Source: Zonotrichia leucophrys gambelii (taxonomy: Eukaryota > Chordata > Aves > Passeriformes > Passerellidae). From it: a stretch of DNA of 64,000 nt. Positions 48,562-58,800 of the stretch are shown one piece after another. The position numbers and the translations under genes were made by a program. Where the stretch lies: NCBI RefSeq assembly GCF_028769735.1, contig NC_088171.1, positions 79,970,716 to 80,034,715 of the forward strand, read 5' to 3'. Position 1 is the first letter of the stretch. Each line of letters opens with the position of its first letter. Below the pieces are notes generated by a model. It was not told where the DNA came from. It saw only the letters and a program-made list of their open reading frames with translations, and searched no databases.

Positions 48562-49386
48562 ATGTGACTGAGTGCAAACTCAGCAAGCTTGCAGATTACA
48601 CCAAGTTGAATACACAACTGATATGCTAGAGGGGTGGGATACCATCCAGAGGACCCTGACAAATTTGAGTAGTTAGTGTCTGGGAACCTCATGCAGTTCA
48701 ACAACTTTGTCAGGGCAATCATCAATGTGAACAGAGTCTGTGGAAGAAAGAGATTGAGAGCAGCCCTGCAGGGGACTTGGGGATGAAAAATTGAACATGA
48801 GACAGAAATGTACCCTGGCAGCCTAGAAAGCCTTTTGTACCCTGAGCTGCATAAAATGAAGCATCAACAGCATTTTTGGGAGGTGGCTCTCCCACCTCTA
48901 TTCTGCTCTGAGGACGCTTCACCTGGAGTGCTGCATTCACTTCTGCAGTCCAGTTCTGGATATAGAAAGACATGGACCTGTTAGAGCTGGTCCAGAGGAG
49001 GGTCAAAAAAATGGATGCTGAAACACATCTCCTACAAAGACAGGCTGAGATACTCAATGGAAGTCTATTGGGAGAGTTTATTGTGGCTCCTTTTATATAA
49101 AATGGGGTGTATAAGAAAGTCATAGTGACATTTTACTGAGGCCTATAGAGACAGGATAAGGGACATATTTTAAACTCAGAGGGCAGATTTATATTTGATA
49201 TAAGGAACAAATTCTTTACTGTGAGGATGTGAGGCACTGGAACAGATTGTCCTGAGAAGCTATGAGCAACCCATCCCTGGAAGTGTTCAAGGCAAGGCTG
49301 GATGGGGCTTTGAGCAGCCCCAGGTTGTTGAGGTCTAGTGGAAAGTGTTTCTGCCCATGGCAATGAGGTTGGGATCAGATGATGTG
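48562..49386 (+). mobile_element. CR1 LINE, main body of the nested copy
   Basis: Starts within the RT palm. The first codons read 'V-T-E-C-K-L-S-K-L-A-D-Y-T-K-L', matching the CR1 stretch around the catalytic FADD box. The second catalytic Asp is replaced by Tyr (TAC, 48597-48599), so this copy's RT is dead at the active site. The ORF2 remainder follows in broken frames ('RKTWTC' region near 48965, 'HISYKDRLRYS' near 49025, 'HPWK' near 49273), then the 3' untranslated block up to 'gggatcagatgatgtg'. The element then stops abruptly at the second LTR and resumes at 50088. Confidence 0.9.
49381..49386. repeat. Target-site duplication, left copy (GATGTG)
   Basis: Six bases of CR1 sequence directly before the LTR, repeated exactly at 50088-50093 after it. 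A 6-bp duplication is typical of alpha- and betaretrovirus-like (class II, ERVK) integration. Confidence 0.88.
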
Positions 49387-49565
49387 TGCAGCGTGCTGTG
49401 GCCTCAAGGTCAGGTGTCCGGCTGGCAGAAGGGCGGCCAACACCCAACTGCAAATGTGAGAGCACCCCTCGGCGTCAGAAGGCTTCGGGCTGTGCTCACA
49501 GAGAACGGAATCACTGCTGGCCAACGAGAGTAAAGAGCCCAGACACTCACTGGGGACTTGTCAGA

Positions 49566-49571
49566 TTTATT
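49566..49571 (-). terminator. Polyadenylation signal of the second solo LTR
   Basis: TTTATT on plus gives AATAAA on minus. It lies about 100 bp after the TATA motif and is followed on minus by the GT-rich element 'agtgagtgtctgg'. This leaves a U5 of about 160 bp. Confidence 0.75.
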
Positions 49572-49666
49572 GTAGAACCCAACGTGTCAACCAGGGAGTG
49601 ACAGACACCCAGATGTTGAACCTAATGTGTCTGCCAGTGAGTGACCTCGAACAAAGGGCGCAACAG

Positions 49667-49679
49667 GGTTATAAAGGGA
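49667..49679 (-). promoter_or_regulatory. TATA motif of the second solo LTR
   Basis: The plus sequence GGGTTATAAAGGG gives CCCTTTATAACCC on minus. It lies between the CCAAT box and the AATAAA signal, as in a U3-R boundary. Transcription would start roughly 25-30 bp further along the minus strand, near 49635-49645. Confidence 0.7.
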
Positions 49680-49802
49680 GGAGGGATCTCAGGGAGGGGT
49701 TTACAAAGGACAATCGGGGAAGGCAAGGGAGTGGACTTAACATAACAGGCACTGGGGAGAAACCAATAGTTACATTATAAGGGAGGGGCCCCGGAGCCAC
49801 AG

Positions 49803-49807
49803 CCAAT
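49803..49807 (-). promoter_or_regulatory. CCAAT box of the second solo LTR
   Basis: CCAAT on plus (ATTGG on minus), about 130 bp upstream of the TATA motif in minus-strand sense. A second CCAAT lies at 49762-49766. CCAAT boxes work in either orientation and are common in retroviral U3 regions. Confidence 0.5.
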
Positions 49808-50087
49808 CATAACTCCCAGGTAGAAGAAGATTCTGGAGGCTTGGGAGGAGTGGGGAGTGATTGACTGGGCCCAGGGAGCAGAACAAATTCACATATAAGG
49901 AACCACAGGGGAGGGGAAATTATATAGCAGAGAGGATTGACATAAATTGAGGTGGGAGTAACCAAGGCAAATGACAGACAATACCATGGTGGGAAGAACT
50001 GATGAGGGCAGAACCATTACAGAAAATGGGGGAGTGATGCAGAAAATAGGGGAGTAATTAACTAAACTAACAGAACACACTACAACA

Positions 50088-50093
50088 GATGTG
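50088..50093. repeat. Target-site duplication, right copy (GATGTG)
   Basis: Exact copy of 49381-49386. Removing the LTR and one copy restores a continuous CR1 3' block across the junction. Confidence 0.88.
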
Positions 50094-50143
50094 TAAAGTT
50101 CTTTCCAACTCAAAACATTCTATGATTTCATGATTTTATAATT
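50094..50143 (+). mobile_element. CR1 LINE, 3' terminus of the nested copy
   Basis: CR1 resumes with 'taaagttctttccaactcaa' and ends in ATTCTATG-like tail units ('cattctatgatttcatg'). It joins the main body exactly at the LTR target site, which shows that one CR1 was interrupted. Confidence 0.88.
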
Positions 50144-52228
50144 CATTCTAGGATTTTTAGTTTAGCCTTTAAAAATTTAAATAGTTGCACATTTAAATTC
50201 TTAATTTCTAATAGATCAAGAGAGCAGTTGTTATAGTAACTAATCTGAATTTGCTGCTGCAGACTAACTTTATTCTAATTTTGTGCTGTACTGTATTACA
50301 ACTTGCCAAAGTACATGTAGGGAAATAGAGGAATTGAAATAATTGTGTGATGTCAAGCATGTTTTACATATAAATCTTCTATAATGAAATTCAGACTTAT
50401 ATTTCTCTCATTATTTTGTACATAATATTACTGGAACTGAGCAATGCTTATACTAATCTTATGTTACTCAGGTTTCTAATGTAGAGAAATCTTGAAATTT
50501 CATGAAAAAAAAAATATATTTGTTCTGCTTATTCAGGCATATGCTAAAGTATTAAGAGGAAAACTACCTTCTCCCTTCACTGTACTCAAAAAAACTTGTG
50601 ACTTTCAGCTTTATTCTCAGATCAGTAATTAGTTCCCAGATCCTTTGATGTGACTGAAGTCAGCAGAGAGATGGAGGAGCAGTGACTATAATCAATAATG
50701 TATCTCTCTACAGGTTCTTTAACAGAATCAACACATAAATATGCTCAATCCCATTGAATGAAACACAAACTATATTTCAACACTACAAGCTGGGAGTCCT
50801 AAACCAATATAGTTGCTTAGATCCAAAGATTCAAGGATAGCACTATCCCTGTAGCTGGGATTGAGAAATAAAATAATTTAAAATGATCCTTTACTTTGTC
50901 AATATGCTTAGGCTTGCTTTTCTGAAGTAAAGTTCTGTATTTAGGCTTTGTATATATTTTATGAAAATTTGCACTGAATAAAAGTGTACTGCAGCAGCAG
51001 AATGAGATTTCTTTTCCTAAGATACTAGTAAGAAAAATGCAGTCAGAGCAAATGCTGGTCAATGTGAGCATGTTTTCAAAATACCTGTCACCACTAATTG
51101 GCAATTCCACTGCTTGCTCAAGAAAAACTGTATGAGCATCTCAACCTGTTGATTAAAAAATCTTCTGGGTGTCTTGATTTAGTGGGTAGAGGAATTGCTG
51201 TGGAGGAGGATGGAATGAATTGTCTGCCACACAGTCTGCCAAATTAAACTGAGTTCTGATTATCATCAAGAATAAAAATGCACATACTTTATCTAATACT
51301 TATTTAAGATATATGCTCTTATTTAGGTGTAGGTCTTTCTGCCTAGCACCTGTTTGCACTTCTAAGTACCAGACATGATAAAATTATCCTAAAATGACCA
51401 TTAAAAAACCCCCAAATATCTGGAAAATTTAGAATATTTCACTTAAATTTATCAATCAGAACAGGTTTAAAAGATGTTCCAAGGTATTCCTGTAAATTAA
51501 GTGTTTGGGTAATTTTCATAGGTTCATGGATTTTCCAGTTATCAGTATCTTGAGGTTCTAGAAGTGGCACAGGATGAATGAAAACTGTTATTGCTGGGTG
51601 TGATAGAAAAACACATTTTCTATGCTGCAGCATCTTTAAGCAGTATGTGGAAGACAAAGTAATGGAATTGTTCACTTTAAAAAAATGCTTCCTTCACAGT
51701 TCAGTGGAAGACGCATTTCTCCCATTGAGTGGTGGTTGCTCTTTCCATGCTCTAACACGTGAACAAGAAGTGGGATGAAGCAATTGCAGGCTTTGTACAT
51801 TGGGGGTGCTGGAAAATTCATTTTTCTGAGAAGTGGTATGTTCTCAGATCAACAGTGACACTGGCTTCAACTTCAGGAAGGTCCAGAGAGGATGAGGAGG
51901 AAAGAAAGGTAACTTGTATTGCTTTATAGAGCAGCAACCTCTGGCATCAAGTCCTTTCAGACTTTTGTTCTAGGCTGCCTCACTTCTGAGCCTAATTATA
52001 AGACATGGTTCAATTTATTATGAAAAGTAACTTGAAAGAAAACAGTCAAATTCATATCAAAGTGTTTCTTAAAATGAGTTTATGAATCAGAAAATTCCCT
52101 GTAGCATAGTCTCATTCTTTTTTCTGTGAAATTTAGCTGCAGCCTGAAGAAAATCAGACTGGGATAAGTTAAAGTGTTAGAAGAGAAAAGGAAAAGCACA
52201 GCAAGAAGAAGTGAAAAAACAGTTAATT
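50144..52228. other. AT-rich single-copy stretch, no gene seen
   Basis: About 2.1 kb without a recognisable repeat or gene. A 97-codon minus frame (50817-51110) has no known domain. Confidence 0.55.
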
Positions 52229-52675
52229 ACAGAATGATTGAGCTGGAAAGGACCTCTTGAGGTCATCTGGACCAGTTTCCCTGCTCGAGTAGTGGCAACT
52301 TGATAAGATTGCTCAACTCTGTGTTCAGTTGGGTTTTGAATATTTTCAATATCCCTACCACTTCTCTGGGAAGCTCATGCTAGTCTCACCACTGTCAAAG
52401 CATGAATGTTCTCTTATGTTCAGATGTAATTTCCAGTATCCCAGTTTGTGTCCATTTACTCTTGTCCTGTGTACCACCACTCTGTCTGTCTGTCTCATCT
52501 TCATTCCCTCAAAAAAAGGTATTTGTATACACTGATAAGAACCCGCCTTGAGCCTCCTCTTTTCCAGGTCAGTGTGACAAGTCTCTTAGCCCTTTCTCAT
52601 ATGAGAAATGCCCCACTTTCTCATCTTTGTGTGTCTTTGTCAGGTTCCCTCCAGAAAGTTCTTATCTTTCTTGTG
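52229..52675 (-). mobile_element. CR1 LINE, about 450 bp of ORF2 end and 3' region
   Basis: Minus-strand CR1 with its 3' end at left ('ttgagctggaaaggacctct', 'ttgaggtcatctggaccag'). It continues through 'cagttgggttttgaatattt', 'cagtttgtgtccatttact', 'cttgtcctgtgta', 'gagcctcctcttttccagg' and 'catatgagaaatg' to 'ccctccagaaagttcttatc'. This is the antisense of the CR1 ORF2 C-terminus. The many changes mark an old copy. A short CTGT repeat (52481-52495) lies inside. Open frames at 52329-52678 are antisense shadows. Confidence 0.9.
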
Positions 52676-54114
52676 TGAGAAAACTAGGTATCATCAAAGA
52701 TAAATCAGTAAATGGCTGAGGAAGAAATATATTTTAAATTGACTGCAGGTTATATGGGTGAAATTTTGTACATAAACACCTTTAGAATATTATATGACAT
52801 GAACATAGAATGCAATTTTCTAGGATGCAATGTAAATTTTACATAAAATTTATAGATGGTTTTGAAAGTGGGAATTTCAAGGTCACAACTTTTTTTGTAG
52901 TAGTAGTTGTTCTGTAAAATAAGAAAACAAAAACGGAAAGTTATCTAGTCTTAAAGACTTAATTCCAAGAGCTTTTGCATATTATGTGAAAGAGTATAAT
53001 ACCTTTAGGCTTTTTCTCACAAGAGATAATGAGTGACGTGTTTGTCTCCTGAACAGATAAGCCTAAATGAGAATCCAGCACAGCCTTAAACCATGCATAT
53101 GTTCTGGTATATGTATGGAAATTCTACTTGCAGAAGGGGTTTTTGCTGCTATGTTTTTGGGGATTTTTTTTGTGCGCGTTTTTAGTCTAGGGAAAGAAAA
53201 CTTTCATCAGCAAAGGTTGGGATCAAAACCATAAAGTGAGAAAGTTCTATAAAATTGTTTTATTAGCTGCACAGCATGCTTCAGAAAAGTTGTCTGGTTT
53301 TGGAGTAATAACTTTAAGAAATAGTGAGATAGCATAGATGGATTCGTTTTTTTAAGGTCAGGACATTTCTCTATTTTTACCATCTACATAAGTATGTAAG
53401 TGACCTTTGTTCTGTGACCTTTGTTACCTACTGATCACACCACACTCATGGTTTCTGATTACTAGTGTACTCTGAGGAGGACTGAACTATCAACTGGGAG
53501 ATCCAATGTATTAGAAGATCAAATAAAATTATTTAAATTGATTAATTTCATAATTATAACTAATATAACACCTTGGGTGAATATATTAATAAGTAATTGG
53601 TGATCTGATTTCATTGAACCTTCACAATGAACCTCACATGGACAGAAACTAAAGTAAAAAGATAAGCTTTTCACTACTGAGATACCTTTTTGAATATTCA
53701 TATTGTAACTGTTCAAACATTAACTATGCAGTGGCAAGACTTTCATATCTGCACTGGACCTGGCTTGGATGGAGTCACTTGATGAATTTTATATCTGTGA
53801 CTGAAGCAATGCTGATGACAGACCAATGTTATCAATATAAGCATACTAGTAGAAGAGAGAATTACTTACTAGAATAAGAATCATTAAAAAAATATTATTT
53901 ATAAGAACAGTTATGAGGGAATGAAGCAGCTGTAGTGTAGACACTGAGCTTCAGATCTCTTAAAGTCTGCTGATGTGTTTGTTCTCTCAAACATAGAACT
54001 TCAGTAGGACCTAAACTTGTCCTGTGTTTCCATAACTCCTCTCTTCAAAGAAGTGGAAGATAGGTGGGGATATTTTCCCAAATCTCATAGAGAGGTGTCA
54101 GAAAGCTTCTAGTT

Positions 54115-54300
54115 ATTTAAAGCATATGCATTCATATAAAAAAAGAGACTTATACATAAATATGCATATGCATTTATAGTTAATAAATATATACTATATA
54201 ACAATAAATATGTCTATAACTATAAATGTCTATGAGATGAAAATATATTATATGTATAATAAATATATAGCTTCAGACTGTATACCTATAACTGTTAGTT
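54115..54300. repeat. AT-rich block
   Basis: Mostly A and T in irregular ATAAATAT, TATATA and ATGCATAT pieces with no fixed unit. A matrix-attachment or replication-related role is possible for such blocks but unsupported here. Confidence 0.6.
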
Positions 54301-55843
54301 TAAACAACCTTTTTTTTTCCCATTTGGCAGAGTAAATGGTATAGTAAGTTGGGTATGCCATATTTGACCAGTAATATTTTCTAATTCTGTTCAAAAGTGT
54401 TTCTCAAAGTGACATTTTTCAATAAAGACCTTTTTCTTTCTGTGTGTGTAAGATCCATGAAAAATAAAAGGAAAGAAAAATTAAAATCCTATACCTTTTT
54501 CCTTCATCTATTCCTAATCAGTGAATAAATCAAAATTTGGAATACACTCTCGTAAGCCACTCATTTTTTTCCTGACTTTTCTTTTTTGTTTGCTTCATAA
54601 CACTGTGCCTTCAATATGGGAAACGCTATGAAAAGTAATATTTTGAGTATTAGAAGCAGAGGGAAAAAGTTGAAGTTAGTCCCAGCATAGCTGTCAGTAA
54701 GTGTGGCCCACAATAATGTCTAAACCCTAAAAATTTAGAGTTATTTGAAATTCAGAGCAAAACTCACCTATCTTATATGCTGAACCCTGTTTTCTAGGTC
54801 TGCTCTTATTTTGACCAAGTCTGCTTTGCACACTTTTTTGCCTCCAGATATTTTCTTTGCCATTTGAATTACACAAAGGTTGGTGTTTTTTTCCTTCACT
54901 GAAATTGCTGAATAAGTAGCTGTTTCAGAGACACTAAGTAAGGATTGCTTATAGGTTATAGACAGCCTTAAATTTTTAATGGCAAAGTATTTTTTTATAG
55001 TTTGAAGACTAAAGTTACATTCAGAATATTCTGTATTGCTTGAAGACTGTTAGAAAATGCTGAGTACTAGTTATTTTCAGTAACTTTCTTAGAATGTTGT
55101 TTGTTTCCCTTTGGAAATAAAAACTTGGGTCATTGATTGAAAATCTAAGGGCAGAAATAACTCTTTCTTACAGGATTATTTCATGTCAGTGGCTGATAAT
55201 GGTAATAGCCTAAGGAGTATTTGCCAGCCTGCTCCATTTAACATTGTCTGAAAATGCCATCTTAGAAATCCTACAACTTTTCAATACTTAATAATACATT
55301 TTCAGAGCACTTTTTCCATTCCATATCCCATTTAATGACTGGTTCAACATAGTGAAATATCATGATACAAAATAAAAGAGTCATGGATTCCAAATGGAAA
55401 GTCTCCATAAAAACAAGGAATTTAGAAAAGATGCATTTTTTAAAATGAAACAGTGTGTCTTTTAGGGTTGCCAGATGTAGCCAAAAGTTGTGCTTTACTT
55501 TCCTTTTTATATTTTATTATAATAAATTCCACATACCATTTATTTGGTATTGAAATACCAAGGTTCATGTTGAAAAATGTATGCTTACATTTAGAACCTC
55601 TTGGGTACTCTGACTGAAGGTAAAAATTGTGATCTTAAGATGACCTCAGATTCAGTTTAGAATAAGTTTATTTCCACTTTGTAAAGTTCACTTTAACAGA
55701 AGTTTGTTTTTCCTTGTACAATCAATGTTCTTTTCTTTCCAAGCTGTGAGGTAAAAGTGCATTGGCCTCCTAGTAAAAGGTGAAAAATGGACCACAGTCA
55801 ATTTCTATGATGCCTAGGTAAAAGCAGATGCCTTTGTTATGTC

Positions 55844-55880
55844 CTCAGTTTTCAAAGTTCTCAGTTCTCAGTTTTCAAAG
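55844..55880. repeat. Local duplication, 23-bp period
   Basis: The 14-mer CTCAGTTTTCAAAG occurs at 55844-55857 and 55867-55880, with a further partial CTCAGTTCTCAG between. Simple slippage-type duplication. Confidence 0.8.
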
Positions 55881-58800
55881 CTGAATGATTACAGCCAATT
55901 TTGTCAGTCTTAAAGCAGAAGCCATTTCCTACACTTGGTATTTCTCACAGGTTTTTTTCTAATTTCTGCTAGTTCTACTGCACCCTTTCTGCGATGTCCA
56001 CCTGAACCAGAAAAAACACCAGCATTGCATGGACTGATGCAATAAGAGAATAAATTCCCTTCTGTCTTTATGTCTTTCTCCTTAATTATTGTATTTCTCT
56101 GGATGTGTTAAGACCTTTAGACAAAAAATGGACAGCAGACCACATAACTTCAAGTCTGTTTGAGTAGCTATGGTCAGCTCACCATTGCTCTGTGGCACAT
56201 AAAATAATTTTGCTGCTGTTTTGCTGCCTGGCTACTGAATAAAATTGGCATATCCCAACAGCTGAGCAAGTACTCATTTATCTTTATCAGTACTTGCAAA
56301 AAGTCTTTAGGTTTCAATTTTCATGACCTAAGTGAGGGTTTGCATTCTTTTAGCAGTACTGACTTAGCTCTTACCTTATTGGAAGAGTATAATATAAGTC
56401 ATTATAGATTTATAAGTCAACTTATTATCTACTATATATTTATTGCAGCCCATGTAATGTCTTCTTGCTCCCTTTGTTATCATTTCTATGAGAGAAATAG
56501 CCATACTGCAAACTTTTGGTAGATCCTGTTTCAAATGTTCATATGAAACATATTTGGAATACCTAAATTACAAATTAAGGTTTCAAAGGAAAATATTCAA
56601 GCAGAAAAAGAAAAAATGATAATAAGTTTTGAATGCCATAAAAACTGCTAAAAAAAACCTTCTAAGGGATCTAAAGGTTCTTGGAAAAAAAACAATGCTT
56701 CTTTTGGTTCAATGAACATTTTTTTTCTTCTACTCAAAATGGAACATTCCTTTTTTATATATCTGTAATGCAGTCTGAGGAAAAGAAGACCTTAAGCTAC
56801 AAAACTGTTAATAAAGATGCTGAAATCCCAACTTGGTAAGATAGACTTACAGCAGAATAGGACTCCACAGCTCAAATGCTCCATCTTTTCATTCAGAGAC
56901 ATTGAGCTTCAGTCACATTATAGGGGTTGAGCACCTTTTCTCACAGAAATCTTCAGTCTGGCATGAACTTTTTCTAGAATTGATTATTTGTGTTGGAACA
57001 AAACCTTAATTTTAGATAATGACTGTTTATGACTGGGAACCTTAACCTCTTTGAGAACATATTATATTTTTTATTTTAAATATTGATGTCTTAATTCAAA
57101 TAACTAAATCTAGATTTAGAGAGACAAAACAGAAATTATATTCCAGCAAACTGTACTCTATGAAAAATTTCATGCTCCTGAAAAAAACATTGTGCTTATT
57201 TTGGTCTGCAATTCTGCCTTTTTTTGTTGTTGTTGGAGTTCCCAATACTTCCAGGTTTCAAACATTACATTGTACACTCTCATTGTCCTTGAAATTCAGT
57301 CTGGAATCGAATTTACTGGGATCATTTTATTTCCCACCCAGAAAAAAACAGAGCATACTTTCCTATTGGGGTTTTTTAAAGCAGCATATCCAATGTTTCT
57401 GAAAACATTCTCATTGCAACCACAATTTTCCTCAACAGAGAACATCAAAATAACACATAAAAGTGGATACCCAAAGCTAAGAAATTAGTCTGATCAAGAT
57501 TATTCAGAATTTGTCTCACTAAAATTTTATCCTTTTGCCATTGTTATAATTTCCACAATTATACACCAAGCATTAGAAAGAAGCATTTATCTGCTTGAAT
57601 TTAGAAAAGGAAAATGAAGTGATGATTTCAGCATGATTGTTGCAGCCACTGCTACTTATGCATAACTTCTTAACCTAGAAAGTAAGCAGTTCAGCACTAA
57701 GGACATAGAAATACTTATATAGTGTACCTAATAGATATTTGTATTCTAAAACTATATTTTCAAAGCAAAGAGAGTTTCTATAGGGAACAATCTCAATTAT
57801 TATTCCAAAAGAGCACCAAAAAGTAACAATTTACATTAAGAATCTCAAATCTTCTTTCTACTTTTAAGCATATAATTTTAATGAAGCAAAATATTTCTGA
57901 GAATTATTTGCTTTATGAGCATTGTAGGATGAAATGATATACAGAAGGAACAAAAGAATATGCAAAGGGAAGGGATCAAGATGCTTCAGACAGTAAAAAA
58001 TTCTGGGGAAATAAAGGGATTAGGAGATAAAAATAACAAGTTTTTAGGAGATAAAAAGATAACAACTTTAAAAAAATTAGCCCTACCTCAAATGAGTATG
58101 TTTAGAGACTAAAAGGCTGCATGTGTTATCTGTATTTGCAGAGCAAATAAAGAAGGCAAAATAATTTAAAAATCTAGAAAAAACAAATAAAACCTCAATT
58201 ATCTGCCTCATTTTAAAATTTGCTAAGACAGCATTATTTCTTTATTGAAAAAGCATTTTTCTCTTTTAAGCTATACCTTTTCTTGTCAAATTTTGTATTT
58301 TCATTCCCATTGTAAATAATTGTTTTTGTTTATTATAGAAATAATATGAGAAATTATAGATGCTTCAGAAGGAGTTTGCAGAAGTTCCCTAGATTATGAC
58401 ACCTATTTGAAAATCCTCTTCTCCCATTTTTATTTTGCGTTTCACTATGTAAAAGTAAAGTGTATTCTTAGCACATACTATGATTTGTTCTTATAGTCAT
58501 GTTTCATTTCTTTTTTTAATTAAGGTGTTATTTCATCCCAATAAGATTTATTTTACTCATATGAAAAAAAAAAAAATTGTTTGGAGAGTTATCTCCTAAA
58601 AGTCTGATGAGCACTTCTGAAAACAAAACAATGTTTTTCTTTCTGTGAATAAAGGGCTTGGAGATATACTTGCTCAGTTTCCCAGATAACTTTCACAGAC
58701 TTTTAAAAACTTAATATATACAATTTAATCATTACTAATGAAAATTATGAATGGCACTCTTAACAATCACCTTCTATACTCCATTTTATGTTTTCCAAAC

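Larger units (their letters stand above)
49387..50087 (-). mobile_element. Solo LTR of an endogenous retrovirus (second), 701 bp
   Basis: An intact-looking solo LTR inserted in the CR1 3' region. On plus it begins TGCAGCGTGC and ends ACTACAACA, so both strands have TG...CA ends. It is flanked by exact GATGTG duplications. Read on minus it has an inverted CCAAT box, a TTTATAA TATA motif, and an AATAAA signal about 100 bp further on followed by GT-rich sequence, so the viral sense is minus. No gag, pol or env is present. The 6-bp duplication suggests a class II (ERVK-like) virus. The sharp ends and unbroken duplication suggest it is younger than the CR1. Short open frames inside it (49345-49780, 49889-50113) are not viral proteins. 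Confidence 0.92.

Noticed and set aside
48722..49465. 133- and 110-codon minus frames
   Set aside because: Antisense of the nested plus-strand CR1.
49387..50087. Full provirus with viral genes
   Set aside because: Only one LTR is present, CR1 sequence abuts both ends, and no gag, pol or env frame is seen.
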